DNA of 64,000 nucleotides from Candidatus Fukatsuia endosymbiont of Tuberolachnus salignus (GTDB taxonomy: Bacteria > Pseudomonadota > Gammaproteobacteria > Enterobacterales > Enterobacteriaceae): positions 682,001 to 746,000 of the forward strand of contig NZ_OZ034983.1 in NCBI RefSeq assembly GCF_964030845.1. The letters are read 5' to 3'. Below are positions 15,432 through 23,129 of the stretch, one piece after another (position 1 is the first letter of the stretch; each line of letters starts with the position of its first letter). Both the position numbers and the translations under genes were made by a program. The notes below the pieces were generated by a model. It ran no database searches. It was not told the origin of the DNA and saw nothing but the letters and a program-made list of their open reading frames with translations.

Positions 15432-16184
15432 ATGAAAACGCTTTTTATTGCAGATTTGCACCTCAGTGTTCAACAACCGGCGATTACCGCCGGTTTTATG
15501 CGTTTTTTACAGTCTGAAGCTATTTATGCTGATAGCCTGTATATTTTGGGCGATCTTTTCGAAGCCTGGATTGGTGATGATGATCCTAACCCACTTTACC
15601 GACAAGTTGCCAGCGCGCTCGGATCTCTGCAACAACAAGGTATTCCCTGCTATTTTATCCATGGGAATCGTGATTTCTTACTTGGAAAGGATTTCGCTGA
15701 AGAAAGTGGGATGACTTTGTTAGCTCAAGAAAAAGTCGTTACCCTATACGGTCGTAAAATTCTGCTTTTACATGGAGATACACTTTGCACTGACGATATT
15801 GACTATCAACGTTTTCGTCGTAAAGTACAGAGTCCGCTAATTCAGAAGCTGTTTCTATGGTTGCCGTTGGGTATACGTCTGCATATTGCCGCGAAGTTAC
15901 GCCAGCACAGCCAACAAAGTAATACGGGCAAATCGGAAACTATTATGGACGTGAATCAGCAGGCCGTTATTGATACATTACAACGTAATCATGTCGATTG
16001 GATGATCCACGGGCATACCCATCGTCCAGCAATCCACTCCGTTGAACTACCGAAAACCGATTTATCTACGACCAATTTACCTAAGATGGTGGCTCATCGA
16101 GCAGTATTAGGCGCGTGGCACGAGCAAGGTTCAATGATCGAAGTCACGGCGGAAACGGTTGAACTGATCCCGTTTCCACTATAA
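15432..16184 (+). CDS. lpxH: UDP-2,3-diacylglucosamine diphosphatase
   Basis: Mn-dependent hydrolase that makes lipid X in lipid A synthesis, at the inner face of the membrane. Calcineurin-like metallophosphatase motifs are complete: ADLHL, GDLFEAWIGDDD, HGNRDFLLG, LLHGDTLCTDD and MIHGHTHRPAIH. Length 250 aa (E. coli 240); the extra residues lie near the C-terminus (SVELPKTDLSTTNLPKMVAH). CGAGG lies very close to the ATG, as is common in tightly packed genes; it starts 18 bases after ppiB. Confidence 0.95.
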   Translation: MKTLFIADLHLSVQQPAITAGFMRFLQSEAIYADSLYILGDLFEAWIGDDDPNPLYRQVASALGSLQQQGIPCYFIHGNRDFLLGKDFAEESGMTLLAQEKVVTLYGRKILLLHGDTLCTDDIDYQRFRRKVQSPLIQKLFLWLPLGIRLHIAAKLRQHSQQSNTGKSETIMDVNQQAVIDTLQRNHVDWMIHGHTHRPAIHSVELPKTDLSTTNLPKMVAHRAVLGAWHEQGSMIEVTAETVELIPFPL

Positions 16185-16194
16185 GAAACCCTAA

Positions 16195-16350
16195 GAGCCT
16201 GTTCCAAATCTTTTTCGCTGTGCTAGAAGAGGAAAAAATGGGCAAAAAAGCGCAGTTTACTTTTGTATACAACAAACTAGGGAGTAACTGAGCATTTTGA
16301 GCGCGTTTTTGACGAAATATCAACGAGCACAAGGGATTTCGAACAGGTTC
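16195..16350. repeat. Repeat B, copy 2 (156 bp)
   Basis: The most complete copy: starts GAGCCTGTTCCAAATC and ends GATTTCGAACAGGTTC, inverted ends of about 16 bp (about 19 with TAAGA/TCTTA). The interior has GCGCAGTTTAC, TTGTATACAA, GAGCATTTTGAGCGCG and GACGAAATATCA. It separates lpxH from purE, which are adjacent in E. coli. Confidence 0.85.
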
Positions 16351-16418
16351 TTAACACACCGGTTCTGGTCGACACCAGTACATTTATAAACCCCAAAAAC
16401 AACAGGAGCCTTATATTC

Positions 16419-16943
16419 ATGCTAGCCAATCTCAACTCGGCTTATCCAGCCGGGGTTAAAGTTGCCATTGTCATGGGATCCAAAAGTGACTGGTCTACGA
16501 TGCAATGCTCTGCTGGTTTACTTACTGAGTTGGAGATCCCATTTTATGTTGAAATTGTCTCCGCACACCGCACACCGGACAGATTATTTAGTTTTGCCGA
16601 AAAAGCCAAAGAAGCAGGTCTACATGTGATTATAGCTGGGGCTGGTGGTGCGGCTCATCTGCCGGGTATGTTGGCAGCAAAAACGCTTGTGCCAGTATTA
16701 GGTGTTCCACTACCAAGCACGGTATTGAACGGTATGGATAGTCTTTATTCGATTGTGCAGATGCCGCGAGGTGTTCCTGTAGGAACTCTGGCTATTGGCG
16801 AAGCAGGGGCCGCTAATGCTGCATTATTGGCGGCACAAATTTTAGCGCTGCATGATAAATCTATAGCAGAACGCCTTACCTTATGGCGTAAAACGCAAAC
16901 TGAGGAAGTGCTCAATAATGCAACTCCGAGGAAAAACGCATGA
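16419..16943 (+). CDS. purE: N5-carboxyaminoimidazole ribonucleotide mutase
   Basis: Converts N5-CAIR to CAIR in purine synthesis. Visible motifs: VAIVMGSKSDWSTM, EIVSAHRTPDR (catalytic His), IIAGAGGAAHLPGM and SIVQMPRGVPVGTLAIG. 174 aa (E. coli 169). AGGAG precedes the ATG by nine bases. It overlaps the start of purK by four bases (ATGA), so the two are translationally coupled. Repeat B upstream may influence the promoter, where PurR would act in E. coli; no clear PurR box was found. Confidence 0.96.
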   Translation: MLANLNSAYPAGVKVAIVMGSKSDWSTMQCSAGLLTELEIPFYVEIVSAHRTPDRLFSFAEKAKEAGLHVIIAGAGGAAHLPGMLAAKTLVPVLGVPLPSTVLNGMDSLYSIVQMPRGVPVGTLAIGEAGAANAALLAAQILALHDKSIAERLTLWRKTQTEEVLNNATPRKNA

Positions 16944-18004
16944 AACCGGTTTGTGTTCTCGGTAACGGTCAGCTGGGGCGTATGCTGCGCCAGGCTGGTG
17001 AACCTTTGGGAATCGCAGTCTATCCTGTTGGTCTGGATGCTAAACCAGAGACAGTACCCTACCAGGAAAGCATCATCACTGCTGAAATTGAACGTTGGCC
17101 GGAAACGGCTTTAACCAAAAAACTGGCAGAGCAAGAGACGTTTGTTAACCGTGATATCTTTCCATGCTTAGCTGATCGCATGAGGCAAAAAAAATTACTG
17201 GATGATCTTGGCTTAGCGACAGCACCTTGGCTGTTGTTGGAAAATGCTGAGCAGTGTGCAGAAATATTTACCACTTTTAGCCAATTCGTCATTATTAAAC
17301 GCCGGGTCGGTGGTTACGACGGCCGTGGTCAGTGGCGTTTGCGTCAGGGTGAACAATGCTCGCTGCCGCAAGATGTCTATGGTGAGTCCATTGTTGAACA
17401 AGGGATAAATTTCTCCGCTGAGGTGTCATTAATTGGTGCCCGTAGTAGTAAGGGGAAGTTGGTGTTCTATCCATTGACCGATAATCTACATGAAGAAGGC
17501 ATTTTACGTATTAGTGTTGTCCGCCCTCAGTTGAATGAGAAGCTGCAACAAAAAGCCGAAACCATGTTATCGACGATTATGGAAAAACTGAATTATATCG
17601 GTGTGATGGCAATGGAATGTTTTATCGACGGTGATAACCTATTGATTAACGAATTAGCTCCCCGTGTCCACAACAGCGGTCATTGGACACAGAACGGGGC
17701 GTCTATCAGCCAGTTCGAATTGCATTTACGGGCGATTCTCGATTTGCCATTACCAAAACTGGTAGTCAATAGCCCATCGGTGATGGTTAATTTGATCGGT
17801 ATTCCCATTAACCCTGCATGGTCATCACTGCCACTGGTACATTTACACTGGTATGAAAAAGAAGTGCGGGCAGGCCGTAAATTAGGTCACTTGAATCTGA
17901 CAGACCCTGACGTCAAACGGCTATCTGGTGTACTGACAAAACTGGCTCCATTATTACCAAATGAATATCAGCGCAGTTTAAGCTGGGCGATACAAAAATT
18001 ATGA
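16940..18004 (+). CDS. purK: N5-carboxyaminoimidazole ribonucleotide synthase
   Basis: ATP-grasp enzyme that carboxylates AIR with bicarbonate, partner of PurE. It shows the N-terminal VCVLGNGQLGRMLRQAGEPL, the ATP-grasp segment VIIKRRVGGYDGRGQWRL and the metal-binding NELAPRVHNSGHWTQNG. 354 aa (E. coli 355). It overlaps the purE stop, the standard arrangement. No defect is seen. Confidence 0.96.
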   Translation: MKPVCVLGNGQLGRMLRQAGEPLGIAVYPVGLDAKPETVPYQESIITAEIERWPETALTKKLAEQETFVNRDIFPCLADRMRQKKLLDDLGLATAPWLLLENAEQCAEIFTTFSQFVIIKRRVGGYDGRGQWRLRQGEQCSLPQDVYGESIVEQGINFSAEVSLIGARSSKGKLVFYPLTDNLHEEGILRISVVRPQLNEKLQQKAETMLSTIMEKLNYIGVMAMECFIDGDNLLINELAPRVHNSGHWTQNGASISQFELHLRAILDLPLPKLVVNSPSVMVNLIGIPINPAWSSLPLVHLHWYEKEVRAGRKLGHLNLTDPDVKRLSGVLTKLAPLLPNEYQRSLSWAIQKL

Positions 18005-18218
18005 TCTGCGCCAGGATCGTGACTAAAGCCCAACGATACACTTGACTGCTAAATATCGTCATCAGTTCTGTGCATTGTTATGTTGATTTTAGTGAGTAAT
18101 GCGAAGTAATTTGCAATTTTTATCACCGTTTGGTTCTGTCAACGGCATTTTGTTAGGTATTTCACTACCTGTCACGTAGTATGGAAGGAAATCTATCTAT
18201 TTTGACAGGACGCTAAAT

Positions 18219-19133
18219 ATGTTGACTGCTATTCCAATTCTTATTGCCATCGCCCTGATCGTGATGTTCGGCTCTGTTAAGATTGTGCCACAAGGCTATC
18301 AGTGGACGGTAGAACGATTTGGTCGTTATACCAAAACGTTGATGCCTGGTTTAAATATTGTTGTCCCATTTATAGATCGTATTGGTCGAAAAATCAATAT
18401 GATGGAACAAGTACTGGATATTCCTTCTCAAGAAGTTATCTCCCGCGATAATGCCAATGTTGCTATTGATGCCGTTTGCTTTATTCAAGTTATTGATCCG
18501 GTAAAGGCGGCTTATGAAGTCAGTAATCTGGAGTTGGCGATCGTTAATTTGACCATGACAAACTTTCGTACGGTATTAGGCTCTATGGAGCTGGATGAAA
18601 TGCTATCTCAACGCGATAATATTAATAGTCGTTTACTTCATATTGTCGATGAAGCCACCAATCCTTGGGGTATCAAAATTACCCGTATTGAGATCCGTGA
18701 TGTCCGCCCACCGACTGAACTCATTTCGGCGATGAATGCACAAATGAAAGCAGAGCGAACCAAGCGAGCCGATATTTTGGAGGCTGAAGGTGTACGACAA
18801 GCTGCAATTTTACGTGCTGAGGGTGAAAAACAGTCACAGATCTTAAAAGCGGAGGGAGAACGTCAATCAGCATTTTTACAGGCGGAAGCCCGGGAACGAG
18901 CGGCAGAAGCAGAAGCACGAGCCACTAAAATGGTATCTGAAGCTATCGCTGCCGGTGATATACAAGCCATTAATTACTTTGTAGCACAAAAATATACTGA
19001 TGCTTTGCAACATATTGGTTCCGCCAATAATAGTAAGGTGATTATGATGCCACTGGAAGCCAGTAATCTAATGGGAGCCATTGGTGGTATCAGTGAACTG
19101 ATTGCCGAGAGTAAAAATCACCGAGGAAAATAA
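18219..19133 (+). CDS. qmcA: SPFH/Band 7 membrane protein QmcA
   Basis: Stomatin-like protein anchored by one N-terminal helix (about residues 2-20, LTAIPILIAIALIVMFGSVK). The band 7 domain follows (QGYQWTVERFGRYTKTLMPG to IRDVRPPTEL), then a coiled coil of repeated ILRAEGEKQ-like units rich in Ala, Glu and Lys. 304 aa against 305 in E. coli. The partner gene ybbJ (NfeD-like), which normally follows, is not present. The role in membrane quality control with FtsH/HflKC is inferred from the family. Confidence 0.92.
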   Translation: MLTAIPILIAIALIVMFGSVKIVPQGYQWTVERFGRYTKTLMPGLNIVVPFIDRIGRKINMMEQVLDIPSQEVISRDNANVAIDAVCFIQVIDPVKAAYEVSNLELAIVNLTMTNFRTVLGSMELDEMLSQRDNINSRLLHIVDEATNPWGIKITRIEIRDVRPPTELISAMNAQMKAERTKRADILEAEGVRQAAILRAEGEKQSQILKAEGERQSAFLQAEARERAAEAEARATKMVSEAIAAGDIQAINYFVAQKYTDALQHIGSANNSKVIMMPLEASNLMGAIGGISELIAESKNHRGK

Positions 19134-19357
19134 AGCCGCGCTACTTTCTCGTGTTTTGGAGCCTATTTGAAGTCGTCGTGAGTGAAATACAATTTTGGCT
19201 ATCTTGGGCAGGCTGACCTCTGCCTTTTGGTTTCATTTACTTTATACTCAAATTGTGGAATTTGATTTGCGTAAGGATCGATATTCAATAGCGGCAAAAT
19301 TATTAACTTTGACTAAACTGGTTAGAGGTATTTAGCCAACGAGAAAGGAACAGTATT

Positions 19358-19696
19358 ATGGCAAACGGCTACTATGAAATTAAAAAAGCGAAAGATGGGC
19401 AGTTTTACTTCAATCTGAAAGCCGGTAATGGCGAGGTTATCCTTACTAGTGAGATGTATCGCAGTAAGGCTTCGGCGTTGAATGGTATTGCCTCTGTACA
19501 AATTAACTCCTCTGGCAGTGAACAATATGAGCAGAAACGTAATGTTAGAGAGGAGCCCTATTTTGTATTGAAAGCTAAAAATCATCAAATCATCGGCGTT
19601 AGTGAATCCTATAAATCCATAGATTCAGTACAGAAGGGCATTGCTTCTGTCATGAATAATGGTAAGACAACCGACATTCGCGATCGGGTATCGTAG
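19358..19696 (+). CDS. yegP: DUF1508 protein YegP
   Basis: A 112-residue protein made of two tandem DUF1508 repeats: FYFNLKAGNGEVILTSEMY near residue 16 and YFVLKAKNHQIIGVSESYKS near 67, each followed by a GIASV motif. E. coli YegP is 110 aa with the same plan. Function is unknown; a stress-related role has been suggested. AAGGAA precedes the ATG. It ends 23 bases before coaE, but the pairing is not the usual one. Confidence 0.9.
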   Translation: MANGYYEIKKAKDGQFYFNLKAGNGEVILTSEMYRSKASALNGIASVQINSSGSEQYEQKRNVREEPYFVLKAKNHQIIGVSESYKSIDSVQKGIASVMNNGKTTDIRDRVS

Positions 19697-19719
19697 AATA
19701 CAATCTGCAAGGCGGCACA

Positions 19720-20325
19720 ATGACCTATATTGTGGCTCTCACCGGTGGGATTTGCAGTGGGAAGAGCACTGTCGCTAATGTTTTTGCCAGGTTGGGTGTT
19801 CCTTTGGTGGATGCTGATATTATCGCGCGTCAAGTGGTCGAATCGGGTACTACCGCCTTGAGTAAAATTGTTGCTCGCTATGGATATCATATACTGCTCT
19901 CTGACGGCTCCCTGAACCGAGCGGTATTGCGGCAAAAAATATTCAGTGAGCAACGGGAAAAAAAATGGTTGAATTCGTTGTTACATCCCCTTATCCGGCA
20001 AGAGACAGAACTCAGAATTTCCTCAGCTAAAGGACCCTACGTACTTTGGGTTGTCCCCTTGTTCGTCGAAAATGGTTTATGTGGTAAAGCCAATCGAATG
20101 TTGTTGGTTGATGTTACTCCAGAAATACAATTGGCCAGGGCAATAGTGAGAGATGGCATAACTTATCAACAAGCAGAACAAATTTTAGCCTCACAGGCTT
20201 CGCGTGAACAGCGTCTGGCCTGTGCTGATGACGTTGTTGACAATAGTGGTGAGCCTGCGACCATCATTCAAAGTGTCACCTTTTTACATAAACAATATTT
20301 AGAGTTAGCGGCAGTGTTCCAATAG
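19720..20325 (+). CDS. coaE: Dephospho-CoA kinase
   Basis: Last step of coenzyme A synthesis: phosphorylates the 3'-hydroxyl of dephospho-CoA. The P-loop is ALTGGICSGKST, with Cys where E. coli has Gly, still within the GxxxxGKS pattern. VDADIIARQVVE (substrate-binding Asp), LLHPLIRQE and VLWVVPLFVEN are conserved. 201 aa (E. coli 206). It is followed by zapD and yacG, as in E. coli. Confidence 0.95.
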   Translation: MTYIVALTGGICSGKSTVANVFARLGVPLVDADIIARQVVESGTTALSKIVARYGYHILLSDGSLNRAVLRQKIFSEQREKKWLNSLLHPLIRQETELRISSAKGPYVLWVVPLFVENGLCGKANRMLLVDVTPEIQLARAIVRDGITYQQAEQILASQASREQRLACADDVVDNSGEPATIIQSVTFLHKQYLELAAVFQ

Positions 20326-20336
20326 GAGCCTCATTA

Positions 20337-21089
20337 ATGAGCGACTTTACCTCAACCAGATTTTTTGAATATCCGCTAAATGAAAGGATGCGTACATGGC
20401 TCCGTATTGAATTTTTATTACAACAATTAACAGGCCAAAAAAATTTAAATAATATTGCCAGCGCATTAATTTTTTTCCGTACTGCGTCAGATTTGATTGA
20501 TGTCCTTGAGCGAAGTGAAGCACGTACTGAGCTGCTAAAAGAGTTGGAACGTCAGCAAAAAAAATTGGCGCAATGGGTAGGGGCACCCAATGTCGATACT
20601 ACTTTAATTAACTCACTGCGTGACCAGTTAAAAGACTGCGCTGAGGTTCTGATGTCTACACTACGTATTGGCAAATCGTTGAAAGAGGATCGTTTAGTCA
20701 ATATGGTTCGTCAGCGGCTGGGTATTCCCTGTGGCTGTTGCAGCTTTGATTTACCTATGTTACATCTGTGGCTGCATTTACCTCTAGAACAACAAAGTCA
20801 ATATATCGATAATTTAATCAATTCATTGATTCCGCTATCTCAAGCCGTGACCATGATATTAGATTTAATTCGCCAGTCTGGTGTGCTGCACGCTGAAGAA
20901 AGCCAGAATGGATTTTTTCAGGGGAATGCTTATAACGCTGATCTGCTGCGCTTGCGTATTCCTTTACAATATCAACTTTATCCACAGGTTTCAGGTTATA
21001 AAACTCGATATTCCATTCGTTTTTTACCCTTAGATAGTGAAAAGGGTATAATTCCGGAATACTTCGGCTTCGAGTTAGCTTGCTGTTAG
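20337..21089 (+). CDS. zapD: Cell division protein ZapD
   Basis: Cytoplasmic FtsZ-binding protein that bundles protofilaments. The N-terminus FEYPLNERMRTWLRIEFLLQ and the central GIPCGCCSFDLPMLHLWLHL are characteristic of ZapD (YacF/DUF1342). 250 aa (E. coli 247). AGGAG precedes the ATG 11 bases after coaE. The order coaE-zapD-yacG is kept although repeat C now separates zapD from yacG. Confidence 0.94.
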   Translation: MSDFTSTRFFEYPLNERMRTWLRIEFLLQQLTGQKNLNNIASALIFFRTASDLIDVLERSEARTELLKELERQQKKLAQWVGAPNVDTTLINSLRDQLKDCAEVLMSTLRIGKSLKEDRLVNMVRQRLGIPCGCCSFDLPMLHLWLHLPLEQQSQYIDNLINSLIPLSQAVTMILDLIRQSGVLHAEESQNGFFQGNAYNADLLRLRIPLQYQLYPQVSGYKTRYSIRFLPLDSEKGIIPEYFGFELACC

Positions 21090-21142
21090 TTAGTGTATTA
21101 TTTTTGTTCAGATTATCTCGATCTGTCTGTAGACGATAAAAG

Positions 21143-21260
21143 AGACTTCTTGCAGAACCGTATTTTTTATGCGAAGTCAAGACGGCTCTCTGTAACTGCA
21201 AGTACATGAGGATTGCAAGCGCCAGGTAATGCAGAATTTGCAGTATGTAGCTTGCAACAC
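21143..21260. repeat. Repeat C, copy 2 (degenerate right end)
   Basis: Begins AGACTTCTTGCAGAACCG and contains TATGCGAAGTCAAGACGG, ATGAGGATTGCAAGCG and AATGCAGAATTTGCAG as in copy 1. The right terminus (GTAGCTTGCAACAC) is decayed and no longer a good inverted copy of the left end. It sits between zapD and yacG. Confidence 0.75.
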
Positions 21261-21334
21261 ATGTGGTTTGTAACAGGTTATATCAGCAATCACAAAAGAT
21301 TTCGAACGAATTCAATGAATTTTTAGGAGACAAA

Positions 21335-21526
21335 ATGGTGTTAAATGAGATACAAGTTCATTGCCCGACTTGCGATAAAATCGTTAGCTGGCATAAAGGA
21401 AGAAGTCCCTATCGACCTTTTTGCAGTGAACGTTGCCGGCTCATTGATCTAGGTGAGTGGGCTAGCGGAGAAAAATATATTCCCAGCCAAGAAAAAGTTT
21501 CAGAAAGTGATGAAGATCAACGCTGA
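21335..21526 (+). CDS. yacG: DNA gyrase inhibitor YacG
   Basis: Small zinc protein reported to bind GyrB. The zinc knuckle is CPTCDKIVSWHKGRSPYRPF followed by CSERC: C-x2-C and C-x3-C. RLIDLGEWASGEKYIP is the family signature. The start at 21335 has AGGAG eight bases upstream; the longer frame from 21263 runs into repeat DNA. 63 aa (E. coli 65). Confidence 0.94.
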   Translation: MVLNEIQVHCPTCDKIVSWHKGRSPYRPFCSERCRLIDLGEWASGEKYIPSQEKVSESDEDQR

Positions 21527-21618
21527 AGCTGGATGAGTGCCATCGATCATCCGAGCGCGCTTATACAGAACTTTTCTTTAGTCAATGTGCCATAAGGCCT
21601 CTTCCTTCAGGGAAAAAA

Positions 21619-22587
21619 TCAGTCTGCACGCTCAACAATTAAACGCTTTGGTGCGACACGACCATTGTCATCAATGATGCCAATACCAATGAAATGATGC
21701 TCTGTACCTTCAGTGATGCGTACCATACCAGCAGAGGGAGCAGTAGAGGCCTGGACGGGCTGACCTTGTTTTACATAAGCAGCAACAATTGGCAGTAAAT
21801 TGACTTCAGGAAAATGCAATACTGCACTCTCCATGGGTAATAATAATGTATCCAATGCCTGATACGGTGAATACTGTCCGGCTAATTCAGTTTGTGTCGA
21901 TTCAATTTTTTCTGATTCAATAAGCATGCTCAATTGTTCTAAAGTCACCATACGTTGGTATGGATACGTAGCGACCTGCAAACGGCGTAATTGACTTACA
22001 TGGGCGCCACATCCCAATAATTCGCCCAAATCATCAATAATGGTGCGAATGTAGGTGCCTTTAGAACAATGGATTTCCAGTTCTAGACTATACTCCTCTC
22101 TACGAATAAGTTGCAGATCAAAGACGGTGATAGTACGTGCCTCACGTTCTATTTCAATTCCTTGTCGAGCGTATTGGTACAACGGTTTCCCCTGATATTT
22201 TAACGCTGAATACATCGAGGGTATCTGTAAACTGTCACCCAGGAAACGTTGCAGTGCTTCCTCCAACTGAATCTGTGTAAAGATCGGCTTCCTTTCATTG
22301 ATCACGAGGCCTTCCGCATCCGACGTATCCGTTCGCTGCCCCAAACGTGCAACCACACGGTAGCGTTTATCTGAATTGAGCAGAAATTGGGAAAATTTGG
22401 TTGCTTCACCGAAGCAAAGAGGCAGCATACCTGTTGCTAATGGATCTAACGCTCCGGTGTGGCCTACACGGTTGGCAGCAAAAATGCGTTTAACTTTTTG
22501 CAAAACATCATTTGAAGAGAGTTTTGCGGGTTTGTCTAACAACAAAATACCGTTAATATCACGGCCGCGGCGACGTGGGCGTCCCAT
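21619..22587 (-). CDS. truB: tRNA pseudouridine-55 synthase
   Basis: Makes the TpsiC-loop pseudouridine of tRNAs. Catalytic Asp lies in NRVGHTGALDPLATGMLPLC; RYRVVARLGQRTDTSDAEG, YSALKYQGKPLYQYARQGIE and CSKGTYIRTIIDDLGE follow in family order, and the C-terminus has a PUA-like region. 322 aa (E. coli 314). Its start overlaps the rbfA stop by one base (TAATG). In E. coli rpsO and pnp follow; here yacG lies convergent. Confidence 0.96.
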   Translation of the reverse strand: MGRPRRRGRDINGILLLDKPAKLSSNDVLQKVKRIFAANRVGHTGALDPLATGMLPLCFGEATKFSQFLLNSDKRYRVVARLGQRTDTSDAEGLVINERKPIFTQIQLEEALQRFLGDSLQIPSMYSALKYQGKPLYQYARQGIEIEREARTITVFDLQLIRREEYSLELEIHCSKGTYIRTIIDDLGELLGCGAHVSQLRRLQVATYPYQRMVTLEQLSMLIESEKIESTQTELAGQYSPYQALDTLLLPMESAVLHFPEVNLLPIVAAYVKQGQPVQASTAPSAGMVRITEGTEHHFIGIGIIDDNGRVAPKRLIVERAD

Positions 22588-23021
22588 TATGTTTCCTCGC
22601 TACCATCGTTGTGGCGTTCGCCGTTATGATGTTGATGGTCGCGCCGTTCGGCATCCTTTTTGACGACATCGGTAACGAGATTAGATATTCGCATCCCTTC
22701 CACCAAGGAGCTGTCATAAGCAAAGGTGAGCTCGGGCACCACACGCAAACGCATTGCCTTTCCCAATAAGCTACGGATATAACCAGAAGCATCTTGTAAG
22801 ACTGTGATACCGTTAGTGACCGTTTTGGGATCAGCGTTTTCAGTTAACATATTCAAAAAAGTGACAAATACTTTGGCGTAAACGAGATCACGAGAAACTT
22901 CAACACTTGAAACTGTTACCATGCCTATCCGTGGATCTTTGATTTCACGTTGCAAAATGATGGCAATCTCTTTTTGTAGCTCTTGAGCAACACGTTGAGC
23001 ACGGCTAAATTCTTTTGCCAT
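22587..23021 (-). CDS. rbfA: 30S ribosome-binding factor A
   Basis: Cold-shock factor needed for 16S rRNA 5'-end maturation. MAKEFSRAQRVAQELQKEIA and the KH-type core (IKDPRIGMVTVSSVEVSRDL, KVFVTFLN) are conserved. 144 aa (E. coli 133) with a His-rich C-terminal tail. The start at 23021 follows GGAG and matches the family; upstream in-frame codons give an unlikely hydrophobic leader. The presence of RbfA is of interest beside the loss of RimP, another 30S maturation factor. Confidence 0.95.
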   Translation of the reverse strand: MAKEFSRAQRVAQELQKEIAIILQREIKDPRIGMVTVSSVEVSRDLVYAKVFVTFLNMLTENADPKTVTNGITVLQDASGYIRSLLGKAMRLRVVPELTFAYDSSLVEGMRISNLVTDVVKKDAERRDHQHHNGERHNDGSEET

Positions 23022-23063
23022 TCGGGCTCTCCAAACAAGATGAAAGGGGAAAAAATACCCCAA

Positions 23064-23112
23064 ATAATAGACCTCTTGTGAAAGCGTGCAGCTTTCACAA
23101 GAGGTCTATTAT
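23064..23112. repeat. Perfect 22-bp hairpin between infB and rbfA
   Basis: ATAATAGACCTCTTGTGAAA plus GC (23064-23085) is exactly complementary to 23091-23112 around the loop GTGCA. In the operon mRNA it would form a strong stem between the infB stop and the rbfA start. It lacks a T run on the minus strand, so it may be an RNA-processing or stability element, or a mobile palindrome related to repeat C ends (AGACTTCTTG against AGACCTCTTG). Confidence 0.85.
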
Positions 23113-23129
23113 AAGTAACTCTGAGGCTG

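Noticed and set aside
19178..19216. Short frame MSEIQFWLSWAG after qmcA, possibly a scrap of the NfeD-like gene ybbJ
   Set aside because: Only about eight residues resemble the YbbJ start and the frame stops at once; too short to support a pseudogene call.
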